This document shows positions 7,378 to 15,415 of a stretch of 29,989 nt of DNA, one piece after another. Below the pieces are notes generated by a model that ran no database searches, was not told where the DNA came from, and was given only the letters and a program-made list of their open reading frames with translations. Location: positions 1 to 29,989 of the forward strand of contig CALJUI010000435.1 in the NCBI GenBank assembly GCA_937975735.1, read 5' to 3'. The stretch's first letter is position 1; each line of letters opens with the position of its first letter. The stretch comes from an uncultured Rubrivivax sp. Its GTDB lineage: Bacteria > Pseudomonadota > Gammaproteobacteria > Burkholderiales > Burkholderiaceae_C. The translations under genes and the position numbers were made by a program.

Positions 7378-7998
7378 TCAACCCGTCGCCAGCCCCTCGA
7401 GGTGCGCGGCGTCGCCCCAGTCGACGATCTGCAGCCGCTCGCCGTCCCAGCGCAACCGGTTCAGCCCGGTGTTCGGGATCGCGCAGGCGCGCGACCCCGA
7501 CAGCGGCAGGTCGTGCACGGTCCGCCACAGCATGTCGAGCACGCCACCGTGGGTGACCACCGCGACCCGCCGGCCCGCGTGCGCTTCGGCCAGGCCACGC
7601 AGCGCCGACAGCGCGCGGGCGTGGAACTGGCGGTTGCTCTCGCCGCCGGGCGGGGCCAGGTCGGCCTCGTGGCGCAGCCAGGCGGCCCAGAGCTCGGGGT
7701 GACGCGCCTGGATCGTCGCCGCGTCGAGGCCCTCGAAGAGGCCGAAGGCCTGCTCGCGCCAGACCGGGTCGGCCTTGCTCGGCAGGCCGCGCAGGCCGAG
7801 CAGCGGCTCGGCGGTCTGCCGCGTGCGCTGCAGGTCGCTGGTCACGACGAGGTCGATCGGCTCGTCGAGCAGGCGCTGCGCCAGCCGTTCGGCCTGCGTG
7901 CGCCCGCGCGGGTTCAGCGGCGTGTCGCTGTGCCCCTGGAAGCGCATCTGGCGGTTCCAGTCGGTCTCGGCATGGCGGATCAGCAGCAGCTCGGTCAT
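7378..7998 (-). CDS. Histidine phosphatase family protein (phosphoglycerate-mutase-like)
   Basis: A 206-residue protein beginning MTELLLIRHAETDWN. The RHA(E/G)T motif contains the phosphorylated catalytic His9. The second catalytic region HPELWAAWLRHEADLAPPGGES and the late histidine in VVTHGGVLDML are both present, so the active site is complete. The length matches cofactor-dependent phosphatases such as CobC/GpmB rather than true glycolytic mutase (about 250 residues). An in-frame extension up to 8121 lies over the histidine kinase gene and is ignored. The substrate cannot be predicted. It faces the GntR gene tail to tail, 16 bases apart. Confidence 0.9.
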   Translation of the reverse strand: MTELLLIRHAETDWNRQMRFQGHSDTPLNPRGRTQAERLAQRLLDEPIDLVVTSDLQRTRQTAEPLLGLRGLPSKADPVWREQAFGLFEGLDAATIQARHPELWAAWLRHEADLAPPGGESNRQFHARALSALRGLAEAHAGRRVAVVTHGGVLDMLWRTVHDLPLSGSRACAIPNTGLNRLRWDGERLQIVDWGDAAHLEGLATG

Positions 7999-8032
7999 CG
8001 TGCGAACGAGTATGCCTGCCGCACCCCGCCGT

Positions 8033-9382
8033 TCATGTGACCGTTTGCCACGGCGCCGCGGCCAGCTCGAGCGTGACCCGCGTGCCGGCACCCGGCGCGC
8101 TGTGCAGCTGCAGCTCCGCATCGAGCAGCCGCGCGATGCGGCGCACGATCGCCAGACCCAGGCCCAGGCCGCGCTCGCGCGCCGGGTGCACGCCGTGCTC
8201 GCCCTGCACGAACTCGCCGAACACGCGCTCGTGGTCGTCGGCGGCGATGCCCGGGCCGGTGTCGGCCACCTCGAGCCGCACGCGGCCGGCGTCCGCCGCC
8301 ACCGCGCGCAGCGTGACGCCGCCGTGCGGCGTGTACTTGATCGCGTTGCCCACCAGGTTGTGCAGGATGCGGCGCAGCAGCGCCGGGTCGGCGCGCACCG
8401 CGGCAGCGGCGTCCGGGTCGACCTCGTGGCGCAGCCACAGGCCCTGCTCGTCGGCCATCGGCGCGAAGGCCTCGCGCACCGAGGCCAGCAGCTCGGCCAC
8501 CGGCACCGGCTGCCACTCCGGCTGCACCGCGCCGGCGTCCAGCCGCGCGATGTCGAGCAGGTTGTCGATCAGCGCCTGGCCATGGCCCAGCGAGCGCTGG
8601 ATGCCGTCGCTGATCGACCGCAGGCGCGGGTCGGGTTGGTCGCGCGCCAGCAGCGCCAGCGCGCTCGCGTTCATCGACAGCGCGTGCAGCGGCTGGCGCA
8701 GGTCGTGGCTGGCGGCGGTGAAGAAGCGCGTCTGCGACCGGCTCGCCGCCGCGACCTGGTCGCGCTCGGCGCGCAGCGCCGCCGCCAGCCGCTGGTTGTC
8801 GTGGACCAGCCGGACCATCGTCGCCAGCGTGCGCTGTTGGTCGTGCACGTAGGCGGTCAGCGTGGCGACCAGCGCGACGATGATCACCGCGATCGCCCAG
8901 CCCTGGGCGGTGCCCTGCCACGCCCAGGCGGCGGCCAGGCTGCCGCAGGCCAGCACCGCCCAGGCCAGGAAGGTGCGCCAGCGACCGCCGGCGGTGACCA
9001 CCGCGGCCGAGGCCATGCCCAGGTAGACCAGCGTCAGCAGCACCTGGGCCTGCGGCGCCGGGCGCGAGAACAGCAGCAGCACCGGCACGATGCGCCAGGC
9101 ACCGAGCGCGACCATCACCACGCCCAGGGCCTGCAATGTCTGGCGCGCGTCGCCGTCGTCGCTGGCCAGTGCACGCCGCGCCCGCTGCCAGCGCAGCCCC
9201 TGCACGCCGAGGTACACCACCAGCCAGGCCAGCGCGGCCAGCGCCAGCCCTTCGCGCCACAGCAGCCAGACGATGACGAAGTCGAACACGCCGTAGGCCA
9301 GCGGCAGCCGCGCCAGCTGGCGCTGCAGCACGCCCAGGTGCTCGCTCGCCTCGCGGTCCGCGGCGACCGGCGGTTCAGTCAA
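8033..9382 (-). CDS. Membrane sensor histidine kinase
   Basis: A 449-residue kinase. Residues 25-190 hold about five to six hydrophobic segments and little periplasmic sequence. A coiled linker follows, then the phosphorylated His226 in ASHDLRQPLHALSM. The ATPase boxes are N (LVGNAIKYT), G1 (VADTGPGIA), F (ERVFGEF) and G2 (GLGLGLAIVRRIA). All catalytic elements look intact. No ATG is suitably placed; a TTG at 9382 overlaps the end of the response-regulator frame (TTGACTGA) and has GAGG about nine bases upstream, which implies translational coupling. A GTG at 9331 is the alternative. Its partner should be the response regulator just upstream, but that gene carries an in-frame stop. Confidence 0.85.
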   Translation of the reverse strand: MTEPPVAADREASEHLGVLQRQLARLPLAYGVFDFVIVWLLWREGLALAALAWLVVYLGVQGLRWQRARRALASDDGDARQTLQALGVVMVALGAWRIVPVLLLFSRPAPQAQVLLTLVYLGMASAAVVTAGGRWRTFLAWAVLACGSLAAAWAWQGTAQGWAIAVIIVALVATLTAYVHDQQRTLATMVRLVHDNQRLAAALRAERDQVAAASRSQTRFFTAASHDLRQPLHALSMNASALALLARDQPDPRLRSISDGIQRSLGHGQALIDNLLDIARLDAGAVQPEWQPVPVAELLASVREAFAPMADEQGLWLRHEVDPDAAAAVRADPALLRRILHNLVGNAIKYTPHGGVTLRAVAADAGRVRLEVADTGPGIAADDHERVFGEFVQGEHGVHPARERGLGLGLAIVRRIARLLDAELQLHSAPGAGTRVTLELAAAPWQTVT

Positions 9383-9587
9383 GCCGCAAGCCCTCGCGCG
9401 CGGCCTGCCAGGCCGCCTCGCTGCGGTTGCGCACGCCCATCGCGCCGAACGCCGCCGCGAGGTGGGTCTTGACGGTGGACTCGGCGATGCCGAGCTCCTG
9501 CGCAATCAGCCGGTTCGGCACGCCACGCGCGGCGGCGCGGTAGATCTGCGCCTGCCGTTCGGTCAGCGCGGCCAGGCGCTCGCGCGC
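9375..9587 (-). pseudogene. Detached LuxR-type HTH half of the interrupted response regulator
   Basis: Reading straight on after the amber codon at 9590-9588, in the same frame, gives 70 codons before TGA. They encode a complete LuxR/FixJ DNA-binding domain: LAALTERQAQIYRAAARGVP, then LIAQELGIAESTVKTHLAAA and a closing GVRNRSEAAWQA. It has no plausible start codon or ribosome-binding site of its own. It is therefore best seen as the second half of the gene at 9588-9998, cut off by a point change. Without readthrough the regulator would lack DNA binding. Confidence 0.82.
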
Positions 9588-9998
9588 CTAGCCATCGCGC
9601 GGGGCGGGGGGCGCGGTGTCAGGCGGCACGTAGACGCCGCCGTCGAGCACGGTGCGCAACGCGGCGAGCATCTGGTCCGAGCCCAGCCGCTTGGGCAGGA
9701 AGCCGCTGGCGCCGAGCTCGATCGCGCGGCGCACCACCTCCGCCGACGCATCGCCCGACAGCACCACGATGCGCGCCGCGCAGCCGGCGGCGCGCAGCTG
9801 CGCGATGGTCTGTTCGCCGCGCGCGCCGTCGAGGTGCCAGTCGAGCAGCACCAGGTCGTAGCGGCGCCGCGTCAGCCGCGCGAGCGCGACGGTCATGTCG
9901 GCGGCGGTGTCGACCGCGATCTGCGGCGCCAGCACCGCGAGCAGCGTCTGCACGCCCTGCAGCACCAGCACGTGGTCGTCGACCATCAGCACCCGCAT
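9588..9998 (-). CDS. Response regulator receiver domain (NarL/FixJ type), truncated by in-frame amber codon
   Basis: A 136-residue receiver domain, MRVLMVDDHVLVLQG onward. It has the acidic pair Asp7/Asp8, phosphoacceptor Asp53 (LVLLDWHL), Ser81 and Lys103 (GFLPKRL), so it should be phosphorylatable. The frame ends in TAG at 9590-9588 exactly in the linker (PAPRDG), and the same frame continues into a full LuxR HTH domain. A whole family member would be about 207 residues. The start at 9998 is chosen at the conserved N-terminus of the fold. The cognate kinase follows directly and overlaps the end of the HTH part. It could be a pseudogene, a sequencing error, or a stand-alone receiver. Confidence 0.8.
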   Translation of the reverse strand: MRVLMVDDHVLVLQGVQTLLAVLAPQIAVDTAADMTVALARLTRRRYDLVLLDWHLDGARGEQTIAQLRAAGCAARIVVLSGDASAEVVRRAIELGASGFLPKRLGSDQMLAALRTVLDGGVYVPPDTAPPAPRDG

Positions 9999-10087
9999 CT
10001 GGGTCTGCCCCCTTGCCTTGGTTGTTCTTGCTTGCGGCCAGGCATGGTATCGCGGGGCGTCGCGCCGGCCGTCCCCCCGGCGGGGGA

Positions 10088-10128
10088 GGTGAATTTCGCA
10101 CAAGGCGGATGGGTCACATTCACCGCCT
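10088..10128 (+). promoter_or_regulatory. Dyad-rich region between divergent response regulator and LuxR-type genes
   Basis: Two interlocked inverted repeats lie in the divergent intergenic region. GGTGAAT (10088-10094) pairs with ATTCACC (10118-10124), and AGGCGG (10103-10108) pairs with CCGCCT (10123-10128). They sit about 80-120 bases before the LuxR-type gene, a usual place for activator binding. Apart from these, I recognise nothing in 9999-10209. Confidence 0.3.
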
Positions 10129-10209
10129 GCGCGACGCCCCGGTCCCTACCTTTCAGGCACGGTGACCGGCGGCCCCGCTTCCGGCACCGAATCACCGGAG
10201 GACAAGACC

Positions 10210-10836
10210 ATGCTCGACTTGATGACGCCCCTGAACGACGACGCGCAGAGCGACGCCGACACCGACCGCGCGCTGACGCGCGTGCTCGCCCGGGCGCTGG
10301 ACGAAGTGGACTACGGCATCGTGCTCGCCCAGGCCGACGCCACCGTGCTGCACGCCAACCACCGCGCCCGCCAGGCACTGAGCGGCAGCCACCCGCTGCA
10401 GCTGCTGGACCAGCGCCTGCGGGCCCGCGAGGCGCGCGACCTGGGGCCGCTGCACGAGGCCCTGCAGGCCGCGGCGGAACGCGACCTGCGCCGGCTGCTG
10501 ACGCTGGGCCGCGACGACGCGCTGCACACCGCCGCCGTGGTGCCGGTGGGCGAGCACATCGCTGCCGTGGTGCTGGGCAAGGCCCAGGTCTGCGAGGACC
10601 TGTCGATCGAGTGCTTCGCGCGCAGCTTCGCGCTGACCGCCGCCGAGACCCGCGTGCTGCAGGCATTGGGCCAGGGCGTCGCGCCGGTCGAGATCGCCCA
10701 GCACCAGGGCGTGAAGCTGTCGACCGTGCGCACGCAGATCGGCGCGATCCGCGACAAGACCGGCGTCGGCAGCATCAACGCGCTGGTGCACCTGGTGGCC
10801 GCGCTGCCGCCGATGGTGCCGGCGCTGCGCCAGTAG
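10210..10836 (+). CDS. LuxR-family transcriptional regulator with PAS-like N-terminal domain
   Basis: A 208-residue regulator with a GGAGGA ribosome-binding site ten bases before the ATG. Residues 20-135 resemble a PAS-like sensory fold (EVDYGIVLAQADATVLHANHRARQAL, with a later short repeat of strands). Residues 145-205 form a LuxR HTH (LTAAETRVLQALGQGVAPVEIAQ, then VKLSTVRTQIGAIRDKTGV). There is no phosphoacceptor aspartate pattern, so it is not a response regulator. It is transcribed away from the kinase/response-regulator pair and could act in the same circuit; the signal and targets are unknown. A strong terminator follows. Confidence 0.82.
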   Translation: MLDLMTPLNDDAQSDADTDRALTRVLARALDEVDYGIVLAQADATVLHANHRARQALSGSHPLQLLDQRLRAREARDLGPLHEALQAAAERDLRRLLTLGRDDALHTAAVVPVGEHIAAVVLGKAQVCEDLSIECFARSFALTAAETRVLQALGQGVAPVEIAQHQGVKLSTVRTQIGAIRDKTGVGSINALVHLVAALPPMVPALRQ

Positions 10837-10857
10837 CCGACGCAGACGGCAACGAAA

Positions 10858-10883
10858 AAGGGGCCCGGCTTGCCGGGCCCCTT
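10858..10883 (+). terminator. Intrinsic terminator hairpin after LuxR-type gene
   Basis: A perfect 12-bp stem: AAGGGGCCCGGC, two-base loop, GCCGGGCCCCTT. It is followed by CTCCTTT and preceded by AAAA. It begins 22 bases after the LuxR-type stop and lies 24 bases beyond the stop of the convergent small-protein gene, so it may serve both strands. Confidence 0.88.
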
Positions 10884-10906
10884 CTCCTTTGGTAACGGCA
10901 CCTCGA

Positions 10907-11194
10907 TCAGGGCACGTGCGCGACCGCGGTGGCGGCCTGCTGCTCGCGGGCCAGCCGCGCCGCGACGACCCGCTTCAGGCAGCCGGTGCGCTCGGCGCGG
11001 CCGGGCAGGTCCTGGCACAGCCCGGCCATTTCCATCAGCTCGGGCGACGGCCGCAGCCATTGCGACGGCGACTGGCCGTGGAAGGCCCCGAGCAGCGCGG
11101 CGACGATGAAGCCGGTGGCGACCATCGAGCCTGCGGCGCAGGCCAGGCGGGCCAGCGGGGCGACGGGTTTCAGTTGAAGGGACTCGGTCGACAT
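10907..11194 (-). CDS. Hypothetical small membrane protein
   Basis: A 95-residue protein of unknown function with a good ribosome-binding site (GGAG seven bases before the ATG). One hydrophobic helix (about residues 16-38, LARLACAAGSMVATGFIVAALLG) is followed by a polar tail with two cysteines (LCQDLPGRAERTGCLKR). This suggests an inner-membrane anchor with a periplasmic tail, or an uncleaved signal. Its layout recalls the 64-residue protein at 24855-25049, but clear homology cannot be shown by eye. The gene is divergent from the Crp-type regulator. Confidence 0.62.
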   Translation of the reverse strand: MSTESLQLKPVAPLARLACAAGSMVATGFIVAALLGAFHGQSPSQWLRPSPELMEMAGLCQDLPGRAERTGCLKRVVAARLAREQQAATAVAHVP

Positions 11195-11331
11195 GGTGGA
11201 CTCCGGGGAGTGGCGGGTCCATCCAGCATCGGCGAGCGAGTGCGCCGGGTCATCGACAAGGGAGGGGATCGCGTCCTACCATCGTCGCGTCATCCACCGG
11301 TCGAAGGACAAGAACAGCGGAGGCGGCAGCG

Positions 11332-11961
11332 ATGATCGAGCTTCCCGGCGCCAGCGACGCGCTGCGCGCGCTGGCCGAGCGAGGGGTGCGGCGCAGCTAT
11401 GCGAAGGGGCGCATCCTGATCGAGGAAGGCGATGTGGGCGACGCGATCTACATCATCGTGTCGGGTCGCCTGCGCGCGTTCTCCCGCGGCGACAACGGCC
11501 GCGAGATCACCTACGGCACCTACGGGCCCGGCGAGTACGTCGGCGAGATGAGCCTGGACGGCGGGCCGCGGTCGGCGAATGTCGAGGTCATCGAGAAGGC
11601 CGAATGCGCGATGGTCGCGCGGCCGACGCTGGAGGCCTTCATCGCGGAGCGGCCGGGGTTTGCCTTCGAGCTGCTGGCCAAGGTGATCGGGCGGGCGCGG
11701 GCGGCGACGCTGAGTGCGCAGCAGATGGCATTGAACGACGTGTATGGGCGGCTGCGCTTGCTGCTCGAGTCGATGGCCGAGACGCGGAGGGACGGCACGC
11801 GGCTCATCAAGGAACGGCTGACGCACCAGGCGCTCGCAGATCGGCTGGGGTGTTCCCGGCCGATGGTGAGTCGGTTGATGAAGGACCTCGAACGCGGCGG
11901 CCACGCCGTGCCCGCCGGCAAGGGCTGGCGGCTCGGGGAGGCGCTGCCGCCGCGCTGGTGA
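11332..11961 (+). CDS. Crp/Fnr-family transcriptional regulator
   Basis: A 209-residue regulator with GGAGG ten bases before the ATG. Residues 15-115 form a cyclic-nucleotide-binding barrel. The phosphate-binding cassette GEMSLDGGPRSA keeps the Gly-Glu and Arg-Ser-Ala residues that contact the nucleotide in cAMP-binding Crp proteins. The C-terminal HTH has the recognition helix CSRPMVSRLMKDLERGG. There is no N-terminal cysteine cluster, so it is not an Fnr-type iron-sulfur sensor. It ends 13 bases from the end of the convergent DyP-patatin gene, the last gene of an operon whose first product contains a nucleotide cyclase domain. A cAMP-based link between them is possible but inferred. Confidence 0.87.
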   Translation: MIELPGASDALRALAERGVRRSYAKGRILIEEGDVGDAIYIIVSGRLRAFSRGDNGREITYGTYGPGEYVGEMSLDGGPRSANVEVIEKAECAMVARPTLEAFIAERPGFAFELLAKVIGRARAATLSAQQMALNDVYGRLRLLLESMAETRRDGTRLIKERLTHQALADRLGCSRPMVSRLMKDLERGGHAVPAGKGWRLGEALPPRW

Positions 11962-11977
11962 GGCCGGGCCCGCCTCA
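11959..11977. terminator. Short dyad between convergent Crp-type and DyP-patatin genes
   Basis: TGAGGC-N7-GCCTCA is a perfect 6-bp inverted repeat whose arms contain the stop codons of both convergent genes; the loop contains GGGCCC. It could form a small bidirectional hairpin, but no T-tract follows on either strand, so terminator function is uncertain. Confidence 0.35.
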
Positions 11978-14900
11978 GAGGGAGTGGCGCACGCGCAGGA
12001 CCGAACGCGGTATGGGCACGTACGGCGGCGGACCGTACATGTCGGTCGCGCGTTCGAGCGCCTCGAGGGCGTCGAGAAGTTCGAGAAGTCGGCGCTTCTG
12101 GTCGTCGTCGATGCGCAACAGCTTGCGCGCCGGGGGTGCATGCGCTGCCGCTTCGATCTGGTCGCGCAGCGCCTGTGTGTGCGGCGCGTGCTGCGCCGAC
12201 ACACGCACGCCCTTCATCTCGGACTGCAGCACTCCCAGCAACCGCATCCAGCGCACCCAGCGCTGCTCGGGCCAGCCCGGACTGCCGGGCACGGCGAACT
12301 TGGCGATCAGTTGATGCGCCGCCTGGCGCCCGTAGTCGGCTAGCGTGTTGATCTGCTTGTCCTTCATCCGCAGGTTGAGCCCGCCTTCGCCTTCCTTCAG
12401 GAAAACGCGCACGACGCGGTCGCGCACGCCGGGCAGGCGCAGGGTGGCGCGGTCGTTCCAGCGGAAGGCCGCCAGCGCTGCCGCGGTGACCAGGCCGCCC
12501 AGGCGCGCGAGCCGACCTCGACGCTCGTCCATGCCGCCGTAGCGGGTGTCGCCATGCCCCTGGTTCAAGCAGTTGGGCAGCCAAGGGTCGCGCTTGACTC
12601 GACCGGCCTCGAACAGCGCGATGCCGAAGGTCGGCCAGCGCGGCACGAGACTGTCGAAGAGATGGATCGGGAAGTTGCTGCACAGGCCACCGTCGCTCAT
12701 CCAGCAGGGCTCGATGCCGGTGGGTCGATCCTCGGGCTCGTAGTTCATCGCGCCAAGGGGCACCGCCGAAACGAGGAAGGGGAAGCTGATGGCGATCCGC
12801 ACCGCCACCACGACCGGCAGCTCACCGGCCGGCAGCCCCAGCCATCTCTCGTTCACGGCGCTCGGGTTCGACGGGCCGGGCTTCGGCTCGTAGGGCGAGG
12901 CAACTCGGACCATCGCGTCGACGACGTCGCGCGGGAAGTAGTCCGCGAGGAGCTCGCGCCGGAAGTACAGGCGCACCGGGTCGTCGGAATTCGGATCCGG
13001 CAGCGGAAACCGAAAGGGCCGGCCCTGGGTCAGGCTGGTGGTGTAGACCTCGAGATGGATCGAATGCTCGGACGCCGGGCTCGGGTCGTCGAGCACCTCG
13101 CGCGGACCGCCCGGCGCCCTCCACAGCTGCGCGAAGGTCAGCGGTGCATCGTCGGGGCCGAGCCCGGCAACCCGCTGCAGCGTCATGTGAAGGAACTGGG
13201 CCAGATCGGGCGTGCCGTCGGCGCCCGCCGGCTCGCCGCCGCGGCACAGCCCGAAGCCGTTGTCCGGGACGCTTCGAAGGTCTCGCACCAATCCGCGGAC
13301 AAGCAAGGCCAGACTGGTCAGCGCCAACGCCGGGACGAGCGCGAGCGCGCTTCCAAGCAACATGAGCATGCCGCTGCCTGCAGACAGTGTCGGTTCCAGC
13401 GATTCGCGGAACGATGGCCAGCAAACCCAGAGCCATATCCACACGCCCAGCACCCATAGCGCAGTCCAGCCGGCCGCGGCCCAGGCCCTCCCACCACCGT
13501 ACTGGCACCAGGCCTCGCGCAGTGCGGCGCGCCACGCCGGCCCGACCGAAGCGCCCCCAGTGGCCGCGAGGAAGACCGCGAACAACCGGCGCATCGCCGG
13601 CTGCGGGTTGAACAGCCGTTCCAGCAGTGTCTTGCCGTCCACCTCGTCGCCGAGCGCCTTCGGCAGCGCCTCGAGCTGCTCGAAGCCGGCCATCGAACCC
13701 TTGCGGCGGCAGTACTCGGCGGCGGCGGTCAGCGCGGCGGCGAAAGCGCCGATCGAGCTGCCGCCGATGCACTGGAAGCGGTAGTAACGGGCCAGGCGCG
13801 CGGCGGCGGCGATGTGCACGACGCCGCTCGTGACACCGCCCTCCATCACCAGGTCGCAGTAGCGGTCGACCGGCGCCGTGTCGTCGCTGGCTCGATCGAC
13901 AGCCTTGGCGGCCGGCTCGGCAGGTGGCGCACCGGCGGCCCACTTGCGCGGCGATCGCGACGGCCCGCTCGATGGCGCCGGCGCCTCGGCCGGCGCTTTG
14001 CGGCCGCCCTTGAACTCCGTCATCTCGCGCAGCGCGCTCAGGCTCGGGTAGAGCGCGTAGAGCGTGCCGCGCGTCGTCACGAAGGGCTTGTCGAAGCCGC
14101 CGATGACGAGATCGGGTGCGCCGTCGCGCGGGATGTGGAACTTTGCGTCGGGGTCGTCGTGGTGGCCGATCAGCGGATCCTTGGCGCGCCCGCGCCCCTT
14201 CGTGCTCATCGGCATGCCCTCTACCCACTCGCTCATCACGACTTCGAACTGCTCGTCGAGGCTGGCGCAGAAGAACAGGCCGACGAGGCCGCGCTCGGAG
14301 TTGTCCGGTTTGCCCTTGTACGGCGCGCCATACGGCATGCCGCGGCGGAACAGCGTGCGCAGCTGCGGCGGCGCGAGCGGGTCGTCGCGCGGGTTGGTTC
14401 GTCGAAGATGGGAGCCGAACGGGCAGCCGATGCCGTCGGGGTCGATCGGATAACCCTGCGGGTCGGCGACGAATGCGAAATCCGGCTCGGGCGTTTCGTT
14501 CTGTGCCAACGTCGACCAGGGCCGGACGACCGCGCCGTCCGGCCAGCGGCCGCAGAGCTTGGCCTTCAGCTGGTCGTCCGACAGCGGCGACGCCCCCTGG
14601 CCCACGACCGAGGCCTTCGCCCGCATCAGGAAGTCGGCGAAGGCCACTTCATCCTGCGCAATCTTGCGCAGCGCGGCGAAACTGCCATTGGCGAAGAAGC
14701 CCCGCGCCTTGTCGGTTACCGGGCCCTGCACCCTCCAGCGATCGAAGCCGGTGTCGCTGTCATGTCCGATCAGCAGTTCGCCGGCGAGGTGGTCGCCGAA
14801 CCCCTTGCGCCGCTCCTTCTCGTCGAGGTCGAGCTGGTCGACGATCCGCTGGCGCGACAGGTTGTCGCGGAAGCCGAAGTGCACGCGCCGGTCGTCCCGG

Positions 14901-15415
14901 TCCGGTCCCAGGTGCGCCGCCTCAATCCTCCCGTTGTCCCAGCCGTCGAAAGCGTTGGCGACAAGGCCCTCCAGTGCCTTCGCCTTGGCGTAGACGTCGC
15001 CCATGCGGTCGTCGTGGATCGAGATCACGACCTCGGCGCGGTCGGCCGCGAACATCGGCTCCCACCGCTCGGCGGCGCTGGCGCCGGTGTCGCCGAGCCG
15101 GCGCGCGGCGCGCGATGCAGCGCCTTCGCGGAATGCCGGCGAGCGGGCCGCCAGCGCATCAAGATACGTCACCGGCAGGCCGAGCGCGGCCAGGCCGCGG
15201 TAGGTGAAACCGAGGTTCAACCCCGGGGCGTCGCGGTTGGCGCCACCGTCACCGAAGGTCAAAAGTCTGTCGTTCAGCACCGCGTGGATGAAGGCGCGCG
15301 CGCGGTCGGCGTCGACCACCGTCAGCACCAAGTGCAGGCTGCAATGCGAGCGGTAACCCCACAGCGCCAGCTTCTGGACCTCGTCGCGCGGTCCTTTCCA
15401 ATCGTTGTCGCTCAT
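11975..15415 (-). CDS. DyP-type heme peroxidase fused to membrane-anchored patatin-like phospholipase
   Basis: One uninterrupted 1146-residue frame joins two enzymes. Residues 1-465 form a DyP-type peroxidase: the catalytic Asp184 in FGFRDN (family GxxDG, last Gly replaced by Asn) and the proximal heme ligand His336 in GCPFGSHLRRTNPRDD, followed by RRGMPYG. After a Pro/Ala/Ser-rich linker (470-512) comes a patatin phospholipase: MEGGVTSGVVHIAA (oxyanion region), nucleophile Ser554 in GGSSIG and catalytic Asp908 in SDGG. Two long hydrophobic stretches (about 645-667 and 680-707) inserted between Ser and Asp suggest membrane anchoring. DyP enzymes use peroxide to oxidise dyes, lipids or proteins; patatins release fatty acids. 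The gene overlaps the P450 gene by 4 bp and ends the operon. Confidence 0.88.
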   Translation of the reverse strand: MSDNDWKGPRDEVQKLALWGYRSHCSLHLVLTVVDADRARAFIHAVLNDRLLTFGDGGANRDAPGLNLGFTYRGLAALGLPVTYLDALAARSPAFREGAASRAARRLGDTGASAAERWEPMFAADRAEVVISIHDDRMGDVYAKAKALEGLVANAFDGWDNGRIEAAHLGPDRDDRRVHFGFRDNLSRQRIVDQLDLDEKERRKGFGDHLAGELLIGHDSDTGFDRWRVQGPVTDKARGFFANGSFAALRKIAQDEVAFADFLMRAKASVVGQGASPLSDDQLKAKLCGRWPDGAVVRPWSTLAQNETPEPDFAFVADPQGYPIDPDGIGCPFGSHLRRTNPRDDPLAPPQLRTLFRRGMPYGAPYKGKPDNSERGLVGLFFCASLDEQFEVVMSEWVEGMPMSTKGRGRAKDPLIGHHDDPDAKFHIPRDGAPDLVIGGFDKPFVTTRGTLYALYPSLSALREMTEFKGGRKAPAEAPAPSSGPSRSPRKWAAGAPPAEPAAKAVDRASDDTAPVDRYCDLVMEGGVTSGVVHIAAAARLARYYRFQCIGGSSIGAFAAALTAAAEYCRRKGSMAGFEQLEALPKALGDEVDGKTLLERLFNPQPAMRRLFAVFLAATGGASVGPAWRAALREAWCQYGGGRAWAAAGWTALWVLGVWIWLWVCWPSFRESLEPTLSAGSGMLMLLGSALALVPALALTSLALLVRGLVRDLRSVPDNGFGLCRGGEPAGADGTPDLAQFLHMTLQRVAGLGPDDAPLTFAQLWRAPGGPREVLDDPSPASEHSIHLEVYTTSLTQGRPFRFPLPDPNSDDPVRLYFRRELLADYFPRDVVDAMVRVASPYEPKPGPSNPSAVNERWLGLPAGELPVVVAVRIAISFPFLVSAVPLGAMNYEPEDRPTGIEPCWMSDGGLCSNFPIHLFDSLVPRWPTFGIALFEAGRVKRDPWLPNCLNQGHGDTRYGGMDERRGRLARLGGLVTAAALAAFRWNDRATLRLPGVRDRVVRVFLKEGEGGLNLRMKDKQINTLADYGRQAAHQLIAKFAVPGSPGWPEQRWVRWMRLLGVLQSEMKGVRVSAQHAPHTQALRDQIEAAAHAPPARKLLRIDDDQKRRLLELLDALEALERATDMYGPPPYVPIPRSVLRVRHSL

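Noticed and set aside
11975..15415. DyP-patatin fusion as an assembly or frameshift artefact
   Set aside because: The frame is continuous over 1146 codons without a stop, has a linker of normal composition, and all key residues of both domains are kept, so a true fusion is more likely.
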